A DNA stretch of 64,000 nucleotides from Phycisphaerales bacterium (GCA_016742075.1 JACVCL010000002.1:91400-155399); one strand, 5' to 3'. Numbered from the stretch's first letter, positions 33,037 through 45,516 are shown. Program-made: numbers and translations. Notes: generated by a model from the letters alone, not told the origin.

Positions 33037-34023
33037 TCAGGGGACGGGGATGTGATCGAGTATTTGGCGGATGAGGTCGTCGCTGGTCAGGCTCTCGGCC
33101 TCGGCCTCGTAGCTCGGGATCAGCCGGTGCCGCAGCACGTCCGGGGCCATAGTCTTCACGTCCTGCGGAGTCACGAAGCCGCGGCCTTCCAGGAACGCCC
33201 GGGCCTTGGCGGCCAGGGTGAGCGCGATGGTGGCCCGAGGAGACGCGCCGAAGTCGAGCAGCCGCTTGAGGTCGAGCCGGTACTCGCCGGGCTCGCGGGT
33301 CGCGTGCACGATGTCGACGATGTAGTCCTTAATCTTGTCGTCGACGTAGATCTGGTCGACCACGCGGCGGGCCTCGAAGATCTCGGCCAGCTCGACCACC
33401 GCCGCGGCGTCGACGTCCGGGCGGGTCATGGCCATGCGGTCGAGCACCTTCCGCTCGTCGGCCTTCGACGGATAGGTGATCTTGAGCTTGAGCATGAAGC
33501 GATCGACCTGCGCTTCGGGCAGCGGATAAGTGCCCTCCTGCTCGATGGGGTTCTGCGTGGCCAGCACCAGGAACGGCTGGGGGAGGGCGTAGGTCTGGTC
33601 GCCGATGGTGACCTGCCGCTCCTGCATCGCTTCGAGGAGCGCCGACTGAACCTTGGCGGGTGCGCGGTTGATCTCGTCGGCCAGGACGATGTTCGCGAAG
33701 ATCGGCCCCTGGCGCGGCGAGAAGGTGCCCTCCCGCGGGTTGTAGATGAGCGTCCCGACGAGGTCGGCCGGCAGCAGGTCGGGCGTGAACTGGATGCGGC
33801 TGAACTTGGCGTGCAGAGCCTTGGCCAGCGTCGACACCGTGAGGGTCTTCGCCAGCCCGGGCACACCCTCCAGCAGCACATGCCCATTGCTCAGCAGGCC
33901 CACGAGCAGCCGGTCGATCATGTACCGCTGCCCGACGATCACCCGCTCGACCGCGGCGGTGAGGTTGTTGATCAGACGCGAGTGCTGCTGCACGGCCTGG
34001 GAAATGGCAGGAATGTCGGGCAT
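33037..34023 (-). CDS. MoxR-family AAA+ ATPase
   Basis: 328 residues. Walker A GVPGLAKT (about 53-60), Walker B LADEIN, sensor 1 in VLATQNPIEQEGTYPLPEAQ and the MoxR lid domain ending in IRQILDHIPVP. MoxR ATPases remodel or activate VWA-domain partners; the following genes supply exactly such partners. ATG 34023 is chosen because the family N-terminus (NNLTAAVERVIVGQ) follows it; longer in-frame extensions are Arg/Pro-rich and not convincing. No clear ribosome binding site is seen. It is the first gene of the Bat operon and is divergent from the superoxide dismutase gene. Confidence 0.94.
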   Translation of the reverse strand: MPDIPAISQAVQQHSRLINNLTAAVERVIVGQRYMIDRLLVGLLSNGHVLLEGVPGLAKTLTVSTLAKALHAKFSRIQFTPDLLPADLVGTLIYNPREGTFSPRQGPIFANIVLADEINRAPAKVQSALLEAMQERQVTIGDQTYALPQPFLVLATQNPIEQEGTYPLPEAQVDRFMLKLKITYPSKADERKVLDRMAMTRPDVDAAAVVELAEIFEARRVVDQIYVDDKIKDYIVDIVHATREPGEYRLDLKRLLDFGASPRATIALTLAAKARAFLEGRGFVTPQDVKTMAPDVLRHRLIPSYEAEAESLTSDDLIRQILDHIPVP

Positions 34024-34247
34024 GCGTGCTCGGGAGGGGTGAGAGGGATCTGGCGGGCGATGAGAGGGCGGCCGTGAATCTGGACGCGCTAGCGGGTGGC
34101 TTCCGTCGGGAACACACCCCGCAGTTCGGTGGTTGTAGGGCATCCGAACAGGGGTGGCAAGGCGGGGCTCGCCCGGGATCTGGGTATCGTGGACGCCACG
34201 CCGCGGGCCCGAGTGGGCGACGCGGCTTCCAGAAGCGGAGGTCATGG

Positions 34248-35030
34248 ATGAGCAGCGCACACGGCATCGATCGGCGGGCGGCGCTCGGGGTGCTCGGGGC
34301 GGCGGGCGTCGTGGCGATGTCGGCGACCGCCTTCGCCAGGCAGGCCGCGGCGGCGGTGCCCGCGCCGGGCAATGCCCCGGCCGATGCACGCCCGGGCTGG
34401 GACGAGGCCACCGGCCAGTACGTGCTGCCAGCCCTTCCGTACGCCCCCGAGGCGCTGGAGCCCCACATCGACGCCGAGACGATGCGGCTGCACCACGGCA
34501 AGCACCATCAGGCCTACGTGAACGGGCTCAACAAGGCCGTCGGTGAGCTCCGGAAGATCGCCGAAACCGGCGACGCGGCACTGGTCAAGCACTGGTCGAG
34601 GGAACTGGCATTCCACGGCGGGGGCCACGTCAACCACACCATCTTCTGGGCCGTGATGGCCCCGCCCGACAAAGGCGGGGGCGGCGCCCCGCAGCCCGGA
34701 ACCGAACTGGCCGCGCAGATCGATCGCGACTTCGGATCGTTCTCCCGCTTCAGCGCGCTGTTCCAGGCGAGCGCGGTGGCCGTTGAGGCCAGCGGCTGGG
34801 CGTGGCTGGTGTGGGACCACGTCTCGCGCCGGCTGATGGTGCAGCAGATGGAGCGTCAACAGGACCTGCTGATGACCTACGCGTCACCCATCATGGGGGC
34901 GGACGTGTGGGAGCACGCGTACTACCTGCGGTACCAGAACCGCCGCGCCGACTACGTCAAGGCGTTCATGAACGTCATCAACTGGCCGGTGGTCGACCGC
35001 ATCTTCGCGACCGTTCGCGGGGCCCGCTGA
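34248..35030 (+). CDS. Exported Fe/Mn superoxide dismutase with Tat signal
   Basis: 260 residues. The N-terminus has a twin-arginine signal (IDRRAALGVLGAAGVVAM, cleavage near residue 35), so the enzyme is exported folded with its metal. The dismutase domain begins YVLPALPYAPEALEPHID. The four metal ligands are His82 (LHHGKHH), His130 (HVNHTIFW), Asp219 and His223 (DVWEHAYY). Iron versus manganese cannot be decided from sequence alone. ATG 34248 has GGAGG seven bases upstream. Its position opposite the Bat aerotolerance operon, with a shared 224-base promoter region, suggests a joint response to oxygen stress. Confidence 0.94.
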   Translation: MSSAHGIDRRAALGVLGAAGVVAMSATAFARQAAAAVPAPGNAPADARPGWDEATGQYVLPALPYAPEALEPHIDAETMRLHHGKHHQAYVNGLNKAVGELRKIAETGDAALVKHWSRELAFHGGGHVNHTIFWAVMAPPDKGGGGAPQPGTELAAQIDRDFGSFSRFSALFQASAVAVEASGWAWLVWDHVSRRLMVQQMERQQDLLMTYASPIMGADVWEHAYYLRYQNRRADYVKAFMNVINWPVVDRIFATVRGAR

Positions 35031-35064
35031 CCGCGCCGGTCCGAGACGCCCGCCATCGCGGAAG

Positions 35065-35928
35065 TCAGGGTTTCGCCCCGGCGTCGGGCGCAACGGTCAG
35101 CCGGATCGTCACAGGGGTGTCGGCCTTCGGCACGGTGTCCTTGTTGGCGGTCCATACCGGCTCGTCGGCGGATGAATCCGGCGAGATCGGCGTCGGCCAC
35201 GCCAGTACTTCCGAGCCGAAACTGGTGAGCCCGATGAGCGTCCCCTCGCCGTCGGCGAGGTAGTACTCGCGCGGCGTGCGCTGATCCGGAGGCGCGAACG
35301 GACCCGGCTTGGTCACCGCCATGCGTGAACCCGCGAAGACCCAGTCACCGGCGGGGAAGGCCTCGCCGGTCTTGTGGTGGCGGATCCACTCCTGCGGGCG
35401 CGCCAGCCGAACGGCGCCGGTGGCATCCTTCCAGCGGAACTCCACCGTGACGCGAGGCCCGTTGGCGGGCTCTCGAACCGATCGGCCGCCTTCGGTCCGG
35501 AACGCCGCGGGCTTGCCGGGCTGCAGGCCCAGGGCCAGCAGGGCGGCGTGGATGTGCGATGGGCGTGCCCGGGTGACGACGAGCGACTCGTGCTCCTTGC
35601 TGTCGGGGGTACACGCCGTGAGTTCCAGAAAGAACGGCTGCTTGTCGAGCGCGACCATCATCGGCGACACCCGGGCCTCGATGTCGATGGTCTTGGCCCT
35701 GGCGTCGATGGTGATAAAGGCCAACGCCGACTGCGCCGGCGGCTCCGGCGGCGGCCGTGGGGCCGGTGGGGCCGGGGGCCGAGGGGCCTCTGCCGGCTCC
35801 ACGCCCGGCGCGGCGATCGCCAGCCACCGAACCGCGTCGGGGGTGGCGCAGTCCGGACAACCGCCTCCCGTGGCAAGCCAACCGCCCGCTGAAAACGCGG
35901 CCAAGACGAAGACTAGCTCGGCGGGCAT
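35065..35928 (-). CDS. YdjY-domain secreted protein
   Basis: 287 residues. Signal-like start (AELVFVLAAFSAGGWLA), a Pro-rich linker (PPAPPAPRPPPEPP), then a YdjY-type domain (about 70-270) with PFFLELTACTPDSKEHESLVV, ARPSHIHAALLALGL and the terminal PREYYLADGEGTLIGLTSFGSEVLAWP. YdjY proteins are periplasmic and of unknown function; they are common in planctomycetes. ATG 35928 has GAGGAG six bases upstream, so the 24-residue upstream extension is rejected. It overlaps nothing and follows the M28 peptidase by 46 bases, probably in one transcript. Confidence 0.85.
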   Translation of the reverse strand: MPAELVFVLAAFSAGGWLATGGGCPDCATPDAVRWLAIAAPGVEPAEAPRPPAPPAPRPPPEPPAQSALAFITIDARAKTIDIEARVSPMMVALDKQPFFLELTACTPDSKEHESLVVTRARPSHIHAALLALGLQPGKPAAFRTEGGRSVREPANGPRVTVEFRWKDATGAVRLARPQEWIRHHKTGEAFPAGDWVFAGSRMAVTKPGPFAPPDQRTPREYYLADGEGTLIGLTSFGSEVLAWPTPISPDSSADEPVWTANKDTVPKADTPVTIRLTVAPDAGAKP

Positions 35929-35974
35929 CAAGGACTCCTCATCGTGGCTCCAGCGGCCCGCGCCCCTCCTGCGG

Positions 35975-38008
35975 TTACCTCGGCGGCTCGGGAGCCTCAA
36001 ACGCCACGGTCATCGTCACCTCCTCGGCGCCGCGCCGGACGACGATGTCAGCCTTGTCGCCCGGCTTCTGCGACTGGAGGAACGCCGTCATCTCTTCGAT
36101 GCCCGCCACGGGCTTGCCGCCCCACCGGATGATGCGATCGCCAGGCTTGAACCCGGCCCGGGCCGCCGGCGTGTCGGGGAACACCTCGCCCACCGGCACT
36201 CCGGGCTGATCCTCGCTGTAGCTGGCGGGCATGATGCCCAGGCGCACCCGCTGCGGCCGCACCGGCTCGGCGGTGTCGGTGGGACCTGCTCCCGGAGGCG
36301 GCGGGGTCGCGGCGCCGGGCGCCATCTCGACGCCGGGCATCGTGATCCGCGGCGGGGCCTGGTTCGCGGTGTTCGCGAACGTCAGGTCCTTCGGGTTGGT
36401 CGCCAGGGCAAAGGCCAGGTCCGCGGTGAACGCGGCGACGCGGGCGCCACCCTCGAAGTTGATCTTGTCGGCGGTGTCCGTCACCGCGTGATAGTCCGGG
36501 TGCAGGCCGGTGAACAGGTGCAGCACCGGCAGCCCGGCACGATGAAACACCGCGTGATCCGAAGGCCCGATGCCGCTGCTCACCTTCTCGATAGCCAGCC
36601 CGTGCCCCGCCGCGAACCGGTCGACGAGCTCGGGCCACTCCGCGGCCGTGCCGGTGCCGTAGACGGTGAGCTTCTGATCGCGCAGCCGCCCGATCATGTC
36701 GAGGTTGATCATCGCCTCGATGTTCTTGCTCTCGATCGGCGAGTTCTTGACGAAGTGGTCGGCGCCGAGCAGGCCCATCTCCTCGGCCGAGAAAAGGAGA
36801 AACATGATCGACCGAGCGTCGGCATCCGCCGGCAGCGCCCTGTAGCGACGCACCAGTTCGTCGGCCGCGATGAGCACCCCGGCGGTCCCCGAGGCGTTGT
36901 CATCGGCGCCCGGATGCACCTTCCCGGCCAGCCCGGGGCTTCGCGATCCGAAGTAACCGTACCCCACGTGGTCGTAGTGCCCGCCGACGATGACGTACTG
37001 ATCGGCCAGCGATCCACGGCCGCGGAGGATGCCCCCCACGTTGGTGGTGGGCACCGGCTCCCGTGACATGTTCACGTTCAAACCGAGCGTCACACCCGGA
37101 GACAAGGAGATAGCCCCGATTCCCCCCTGATCGGCGAGCTTGCGGAACGCGAGCAGATCTCGGCCCTGCGGGTCGGCGGCCTTCAGCAGCGCGTTGCCCG
37201 CTTCGATGCTCAGCATGATCACCGGGACGCCGGCCATCCTGCCGATGCGGGTGCCGTCGTGCGTCTCGAGCACCTCGGCCCGCGGGTCGTCGGCACCCGG
37301 GGGGCTGATGAGCACCACCGCCGACGCCTTACGCTCAACAGCCGCCTGGATCTTCTGTGACAGCCCCGCGCGGCGGGACCACCCGGTCAGGCCCGTTCCC
37401 CACTTGCTCTTGCCCTTGGCGTCCATCGGCTCGAACCGCAGGACGACCGCGACCTTGCCCGTCAGGTCGTCGTCCTTGCCGAACGACGAGTACCCGTCCG
37501 GACCGTCGGTGATCGCGTACCCGACGAAGGCCAGCGGGCCCTCGGCCCGACCATTGGCGGACACCCCGAGCGGGTTGAAGTCGGTGCCCTGCTTCAGGGA
37601 TACGCGGCCCCCGGCGGACTCATACCCGGCCTCGGCCGCGTTGACCTTCAGCCGACCCCGCACCGTGAAGCTCTGGTCGTACGCCACAAAGGTGGTTGCC
37701 AGATCGGCCCCGGCCTCGCCCTTGGTCTCGGCGGGGAACGCCGGCTGAAGCCCCATCGAGCGGAGCTGATCCCCGATGTACGCGGCCGCGAGTCGGTTTC
37801 CGCGGGTGTCCGGAGCCCGACCCTCCATCTTCTCATCGGACAGCGTCACGACGTGGGCCCGATAGGCGTCGACCCGGGACGGGGCCGACTCCATCGGCCG
37901 GGGAGAGGACGCCACGCGCTGCGAGCACGCCGAGGCCGAGACGACCGCGGCGGTCGAAACCGACAGAAGCAGGGCGTGCACGAACCGACGGAAACGGGGG
38001 TGCGCCAT
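35975..38008 (-). CDS. M28 zinc aminopeptidase with PA and PDZ domains
   Basis: 677 residues, exported. The N-terminus has a signal sequence (FVHALLLSVSTAAVVSASAC) that may be lipidated at the Cys. A protease-associated domain (about 130-290) lies within the peptidase part, then the M28 catalytic core with zinc ligands in GGHYDHVG, GADDNASGTAG and SAEEMGLLGADHF, plus NLDMIGRL and PDYHAVTDTADKI. A C-terminal PDZ domain (about 585-675; GEVFPDTPAARAGFKPGDRI) follows a Pro-rich linker. ATG 38008 is preferred over TTG 38023 because GGAG lies nine bases upstream of it. It should release N-terminal amino acids from periplasmic peptides. Confidence 0.94.
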   Translation of the reverse strand: MAHPRFRRFVHALLLSVSTAAVVSASACSQRVASSPRPMESAPSRVDAYRAHVVTLSDEKMEGRAPDTRGNRLAAAYIGDQLRSMGLQPAFPAETKGEAGADLATTFVAYDQSFTVRGRLKVNAAEAGYESAGGRVSLKQGTDFNPLGVSANGRAEGPLAFVGYAITDGPDGYSSFGKDDDLTGKVAVVLRFEPMDAKGKSKWGTGLTGWSRRAGLSQKIQAAVERKASAVVLISPPGADDPRAEVLETHDGTRIGRMAGVPVIMLSIEAGNALLKAADPQGRDLLAFRKLADQGGIGAISLSPGVTLGLNVNMSREPVPTTNVGGILRGRGSLADQYVIVGGHYDHVGYGYFGSRSPGLAGKVHPGADDNASGTAGVLIAADELVRRYRALPADADARSIMFLLFSAEEMGLLGADHFVKNSPIESKNIEAMINLDMIGRLRDQKLTVYGTGTAAEWPELVDRFAAGHGLAIEKVSSGIGPSDHAVFHRAGLPVLHLFTGLHPDYHAVTDTADKINFEGGARVAAFTADLAFALATNPKDLTFANTANQAPPRITMPGVEMAPGAATPPPPGAGPTDTAEPVRPQRVRLGIMPASYSEDQPGVPVGEVFPDTPAARAGFKPGDRIIRWGGKPVAGIEEMTAFLQSQKPGDKADIVVRRGAEEVTMTVAFEAPEPPR

Positions 38009-38238
38009 CGTGGGCGTCTCCAAAGGTGACGATCGGACTTCGACGAGCCTCCGGCAGGACGCGCGGGGAATCCCGCCCCGGCGATCCGCCGAAGCACGAG
38101 TGCGGACAACGACCCCGCATCGTAACCCCTGCCGCCGGGGCCGACTCCCGAATCCCGGGCCCCTCGCCTACACTCTCACCCTTCCAGGATTCGGCGTCCC
38201 GCGGCGAAAAACCGCGATTGTGAGGAGATTCGTCCGCG

Positions 38239-41190
<2,952 letters not shown>

Positions 41191-41249
41191 ACGGCCCATC
41201 ATCCCCGCGCCGGCTACGGCTCACCGGGTCCGCAAGGAGACCATCTCAG

Positions 41250-43340
41250 ATGACCGCCCCCGCTCGTTTCGCGGCCTTGGCCGCGCTCGCCGTGTCGCTG
41301 CTGGCCGCCCCGGGAGCCCGCGCCGATGAAGGCATGTGGCTTCTCACCAGCCCCCCCACCGCCGCCATCAAGGCCCGGTATGGCTACGAAGTGGCGCCGC
41401 AGTGGCTCGAGCGGATGCAGAAGTCGGCCGTCCGCTTCAGCACGGACGGATCGGCCTCGCTGGTCTCGGCCGACGGGCTGGTGATGACCAATCACCACGT
41501 CGGCTCCGACATGCTGCTCAAGCTGAGCACACCCTCCCGGAACCTGCTGCAGACCGGCTTCTACGCCCCGACGCGTGAAGCCGAGCTCAAGTGCCCGGAT
41601 CTCGAGGTGAATATCCTTTGGGAGATCGAGGACGTCACCGCCTCCGTCACCGGCGCTGAGAAGTCCGGGATGACGGCGGCCGAGGCCAACACCGCCCGCC
41701 GCAGGACCATGGCCGAGATCGAGCGGGGGTCGCAGGAGAGGACCGGCCTGCTCAGCCAGATCGTCACGCTCTACCAGGGCGGCCGCTACCACCTCTACCG
41801 GTACAAGCGTTTCACCGACGTGCGGCTGGTCTGGGCGCCCGAGGAGGCCATCGCGTTCTTCGGCGGCGACACCGACAACTTCGAGTACCCGCGCTTCTGC
41901 CTGGATGCCACCTTCTTCCGGATCTACGAGGACGGCAAGCCGTTCAAGCCGCAGCACCACCTCTCGTGGAGCCCCGGGGGCGCCGCCGACGGCGAGCTGG
42001 TGTTTGTGTTCGGCCACCCCGGCCGCACTTCGCGGATGTTCACGGTCGATCATCTGCGATTCGACCGCGACGTGGCCAACCCGTGGCGCCTGGCCAACCT
42101 CTGGCGGACGGAGATCCAGCTCCAGACCTTCTCCGGCCGCTCGGCCGAGAACGCCCGGGTCGCCCGCGAGGACCTCTTCGGCGTCGCCAACTCGCGCAAA
42201 GCGATCACCGGCGAAACCGCCGGCCTGCAGGACCCCGTGCTCATCGCCCGGAAGCAGAAGGATGAGGATGCGCTCCGCGCCTTCGTCGCTAAGTCCCCCG
42301 ACCTCGCCAAGCAGATCGGCGACCCCTGGGCCGACCTTCGCAAGGCGCATGACGGCTACCGCGCGTGGTACGCCGAGGACCAGCTCATCCACCGGCTGCC
42401 TCTGCTGCGGTCCGACCTTTTCGGACGGGCGATGACCATCGTCCGCCTCGCCGACGAGCTCCCCAAGCCCAACGCCGACCGCCTCCGCGAGTACCGCGAT
42501 TCGGACCTCGAGAATGTCTACCTCGAGCTCTACTCGCCCGCCCCCATCAGCGAGAAACTCGAGATCGCCAAGATCCGGTCGAGCCTCGCGCTGATGGCCG
42601 AGCGGCTCGGCGCCGAGCACCCGCTCGTCGCCCGTGCCCTGGGGGGCAAGAGCCCGCAGGCTCGGGCCGAGGAGCTCGTCCGGGGCTCGACGCTGTTCGA
42701 TCCCGCCGCCAGGCGGGCGATGGTCGAGGGCGGAACGAAGGCGGTCGAGGCGAGCACCGAGCCGCTGATCAGGCTCGCTCGCGAACTCGACGCCGAAAAC
42801 CGCGCCGCCCGAACCCGGTTCGAAGACACCGTCGAAGCCGTCGAGCGCGACGCCTACGCCCGCATCGCCAAGGCCCGCTTCGCCATGCTCGGCGAGAGTA
42901 CCTACCCCGACGCCACCTTCACCCTGCGTCTGGCCTACGGCCCCGTGAAGGGGTACACGGACGAGGGCGCCGCCGTGCCGCCGTTCACCGATTTCTCCGG
43001 CCTCTACCGGCGGGCCGACGAGCGCCGCGGGCAAGAGGGATTCGAGCTGCCCGCCCGCTGGGTCGAGGCCCGCAGCCGCCTGAACCTTTCCACACCCTTC
43101 AACTTCGTCTGCACCGCCGACATCATCGGCGGCAACTCGGGCTCCCCCGTCGTCAACGGAAAGGGCGAAGTGGTCGGCCTGATCTTCGACGGCAACATCC
43201 AGTCGCTCGTCGCCGACTTCATCTACGACGAGGCACAGAATCGCGCTGTCGCGGTCGACTCACGCGGCATCCTCGAGGCTCTCGACAAGGTCTACGGCGC
43301 GGCCCCGCTGGTCAAGGAACTCAAGGGGCAGGGGAACTGA
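41250..43340 (+). CDS. S46-family dipeptidyl-peptidase (DPP7/DPP11-like)
   Basis: 696 residues, exported (FAALAALAVSLLAAPGARA signal). Chymotrypsin-fold serine exopeptidase that removes dipeptides. The catalytic triad is visible: second His of MTNHHVGSD (His83), Asp in FFGGDTDNFEYPR (near 209), and Ser630 in GGNSGSPVVNG. The S1-pocket residue is Gly648 (IFDGN); in the family Gly there goes with DPP7-like hydrophobic specificity and Arg with DPP11 acidic specificity, so this is likely DPP7-like. AGGAG lies before ATG 41250. It sits between gcvP and a membrane protein gene, four bases from the latter. Confidence 0.95.
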   Translation: MTAPARFAALAALAVSLLAAPGARADEGMWLLTSPPTAAIKARYGYEVAPQWLERMQKSAVRFSTDGSASLVSADGLVMTNHHVGSDMLLKLSTPSRNLLQTGFYAPTREAELKCPDLEVNILWEIEDVTASVTGAEKSGMTAAEANTARRRTMAEIERGSQERTGLLSQIVTLYQGGRYHLYRYKRFTDVRLVWAPEEAIAFFGGDTDNFEYPRFCLDATFFRIYEDGKPFKPQHHLSWSPGGAADGELVFVFGHPGRTSRMFTVDHLRFDRDVANPWRLANLWRTEIQLQTFSGRSAENARVAREDLFGVANSRKAITGETAGLQDPVLIARKQKDEDALRAFVAKSPDLAKQIGDPWADLRKAHDGYRAWYAEDQLIHRLPLLRSDLFGRAMTIVRLADELPKPNADRLREYRDSDLENVYLELYSPAPISEKLEIAKIRSSLALMAERLGAEHPLVARALGGKSPQARAEELVRGSTLFDPAARRAMVEGGTKAVEASTEPLIRLARELDAENRAARTRFEDTVEAVERDAYARIAKARFAMLGESTYPDATFTLRLAYGPVKGYTDEGAAVPPFTDFSGLYRRADERRGQEGFELPARWVEARSRLNLSTPFNFVCTADIIGGNSGSPVVNGKGEVVGLIFDGNIQSLVADFIYDEAQNRAVAVDSRGILEALDKVYGAAPLVKELKGQGN

Positions 43341-43344
43341 CCCG

Positions 43345-44472
43345 GTGGACGTGCTGACCCAGATGGTGGTTGGGGCGGTCGCCGCCCAGGCGGTCGTCGG
43401 ACGGCGTCTGCCCCGCTCCGCGTGGCTTATCGGCGCCGCCGCAGGCCTGGGGCCCGATCTGGACGTTCTGATCAAGCCGCCGGGCGATCCGTTCGACGGG
43501 CTCATGTGGCACCGGCACTTCACCCACGGCCTCGGGTTTGTGCCGATCGGGGCCCTCATCGTGGCGGCGATCTTCTGCCTTCTCCCGGGGCGGCCCGTCC
43601 GCGAAGCCTCGCCCGAAGGCCCATCACGATGGCGCTGGGGCGGCGCCTTCTCGGGATCGGCCTTGCCCGTTCTGCTCGCGGCGTTCGTGGGATGGCTCAC
43701 GCACGGCCCGCTCGACGCCTGCACGAGCTTCGGCACCGTTCTGTTCTGGCCGTTCTCCGAGGCCCGGGTGTCGTGGGACTGGATCGGCATCATCGATCCC
43801 GCCTTCACGCTGGTGCTGCTGCCCGTCCTGGTAGCCGCCGTGTGGCTCCGCCGGCCCTGGATCGCCACCGCGGCCTGCGTCTACGGGATGGCCTACCTCG
43901 GCCTGGGGGCTTATCAGCACGCCCGGGCGGCCGATGTGCAGGCAATGCTGGCGGCCTCGCGCGGCCACGAGATCGCCGGCGACGGCGCCCGCCGGCGGGT
44001 GATGCCCACCCCGATCAATCTGGTGCTGTGGCAGTCGGTCTACGAGTCGGGCGGCCGCCTCTACCGCGACACGATCCGCGTGCCATTGCCGCTCATCGGC
44101 TCGGGTGGTGCGGGCCTCCGAGAGGGCGGGTCGGCCGAGAAGCTCTCGCCCGCCGCGCTCGAAGCCGCGGCGGGCACCGAGCCGAGCGGTCCGGCCGCGG
44201 CGCGCGAGTGGTACTGGTTCACCGACGGCTACACGGCCTGGGACGAGGCCGCGGCCGCCTCGGGCCGGCGCGTGGCGGGCGACATGCGGTACCCGATCGG
44301 GCCAACCGGCTTCAGCGCCATGTGGGGGCTTGGCCTCGATCCCGGCCGGCCTCCCAGATTTGGGCGGTTCGGGCTCGACCGGCGGGAAGGCCTGGCGTGG
44401 ATGTGGGACGCCATACGCGGGCGTGACGCGACGTTCATCGCCGCGGACGTCCTGAGCATCGGGGGCCGTTGA
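43345..44472 (+). CDS. DUF457/YdjM-like membrane-bound metal-dependent hydrolase
   Basis: 375 residues with five or so membrane helices. The signature GAAAGLGPDLDVL followed by MWHRHFTHGLGF and GWLTHGPLDACTSFGTVLFWPFS places conserved Asp and His residues on the membrane surface, as in the YdjM/DUF457 family of putative membrane hydrolases. The C-terminal 170 residues are soluble and mostly unassigned. The start is GTG 43345, four bases after the S46 stop, which suggests translational coupling. Biochemical function of the family is not established. Confidence 0.88.
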   Translation: MDVLTQMVVGAVAAQAVVGRRLPRSAWLIGAAAGLGPDLDVLIKPPGDPFDGLMWHRHFTHGLGFVPIGALIVAAIFCLLPGRPVREASPEGPSRWRWGGAFSGSALPVLLAAFVGWLTHGPLDACTSFGTVLFWPFSEARVSWDWIGIIDPAFTLVLLPVLVAAVWLRRPWIATAACVYGMAYLGLGAYQHARAADVQAMLAASRGHEIAGDGARRRVMPTPINLVLWQSVYESGGRLYRDTIRVPLPLIGSGGAGLREGGSAEKLSPAALEAAAGTEPSGPAAAREWYWFTDGYTAWDEAAAASGRRVAGDMRYPIGPTGFSAMWGLGLDPGRPPRFGRFGLDRREGLAWMWDAIRGRDATFIAADVLSIGGR

Positions 44473-44495
44473 CGGCGGCTGCGGGAAGGGACGAC

Positions 44496-44930
44496 TCAGG
44501 CGCGCGGCCGCTCGTACACCATTGAAACTCGGTTGCCCTTGTCGTTGTACTCGACACTGGTCATGTACGCCCGCATGAGCATCAGCCCGCGGCCGGAGGG
44601 CACCTCGAGCCGGTCGGGGTGCGTGCAGTCGGGCACCTGGCCGGGGTTGAACCCGGGGCCCGAGTCCTCGACGAACAGCTCGATGCGGTCGGCCCCCACG
44701 GTCCAGCCGAGCCTGACGACGGGGTTGGCCACGCCGCGGCTGCCGTGCCGGAACGCGTTCGTGACGGCCTCCTCGAGCGACAGCCTGATGGCGAACACGG
44801 CCGCCTCGGGGAAGCCCGCGGCCCGCACGGCCGAGAGCAGCGGCTGCTCCGCCGTGTGCAGGTGCTGCAGGTCGTGCAGCGTCGCGTGGGCCGAGTGCCC
44901 CCTGGGGTTGTGCGGACCGGTGGTGCCCAT
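44496..44930 (-). CDS. Anti-sigma factor-type serine kinase (RsbW/SpoIIAB-like ATPase)
   Basis: 144 residues with a GHKL ATPase fold. N box SLEEAVTNAFRHGSRG (about 65-80), G1 box VEDSGPGFNP and G2 box GRGLMLMRAY, followed by SMVYER. This is the short anti-sigma kinase type that phosphorylates a STAS-domain antagonist. It lies 56 bases after the STAS gene on the same strand. AGGAGG precedes ATG 44930, but only three bases away. No sigma factor gene is adjacent, so the regulated sigma factor (or other target) is elsewhere. Confidence 0.9.
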   Translation of the reverse strand: MGTTGPHNPRGHSAHATLHDLQHLHTAEQPLLSAVRAAGFPEAAVFAIRLSLEEAVTNAFRHGSRGVANPVVRLGWTVGADRIELFVEDSGPGFNPGQVPDCTHPDRLEVPSGRGLMLMRAYMTSVEYNDKGNRVSMVYERPRA

Positions 44931-44986
44931 CGGCCTCCTCGTGCGTCGCGGGCAAGGCGGTCGGCCCGGCCCCGCGGACGACGGCC

Positions 44987-45346
44987 CTACCTGAAGCTCG
45001 CCAGCGCCGCCTCGCGGGTGTCGTGGATCTCGAAGAGCTTGTTGAGCTTCGTGATCACGAACACCTCGAAGATCTGCGGGTCGATGTCGGCCAGCCGGAG
45101 CTGGCCCTTCTTGCCCTTCAGACGGTTGTGGATGGTGATCAGCGCCCCCAGCGCCGCGCTGGAGAGATGATCGACGTTCGAGAAGCTGATGAGCAGCTTG
45201 GGCGAGGAGTCGGCCTCGATCAGAGCGCCGATCTCGTCGCCGATCTGCTGGATGTTCGCCTCGTCGAGGATGTTGCGGTCGACGAACTCGATCTGCGTCA
45301 CGCCGTCGGCCTTTCGGACCCTCAGACGCGATTCGCTGGTTGCCAT
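44987..45346 (-). CDS. STAS-domain anti-sigma factor antagonist
   Basis: 119 residues, a SpoIIAA/RsbV-like STAS domain. The phosphorylation site is in NVDHLSSAALGALI, where Ser62 aligns with the SpoIIAA phospho-serine; the usual Asp before it is Leu here. ATG 45346 has GGAGG ten bases upstream, and an upstream extension to 45469 is rejected as Arg-rich. It forms a likely partner-switch with the following kinase gene: unphosphorylated antagonist would sequester the kinase and free its target. Confidence 0.9.
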   Translation of the reverse strand: MATSESRLRVRKADGVTQIEFVDRNILDEANIQQIGDEIGALIEADSSPKLLISFSNVDHLSSAALGALITIHNRLKGKKGQLRLADIDPQIFEVFVITKLNKLFEIHDTREAALASFR

Positions 45347-45516
45347 GGGGCCTGGCCTCCTGTGCCGGCGGGTGCGGGACACGCCCGGGATGCTCCGACG
45401 CCCGCGCGGTCCGTGGCGAGAGCGTCGCAAAGACAGTGGACCGTAGCCGGACCCTGCGAGGCGTGTCAAGGCTTGACGTCTCGGACGTGCTCCGGGGGGC
45501 CCCTGCCAAAATGACC

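Noticed and set aside
38009..38238. Possible glycine riboswitch before gcvP
   Set aside because: I looked for the paired aptamer cores typical of glycine riboswitches and did not see them; only ordinary intergenic sequence and an RBS are present.
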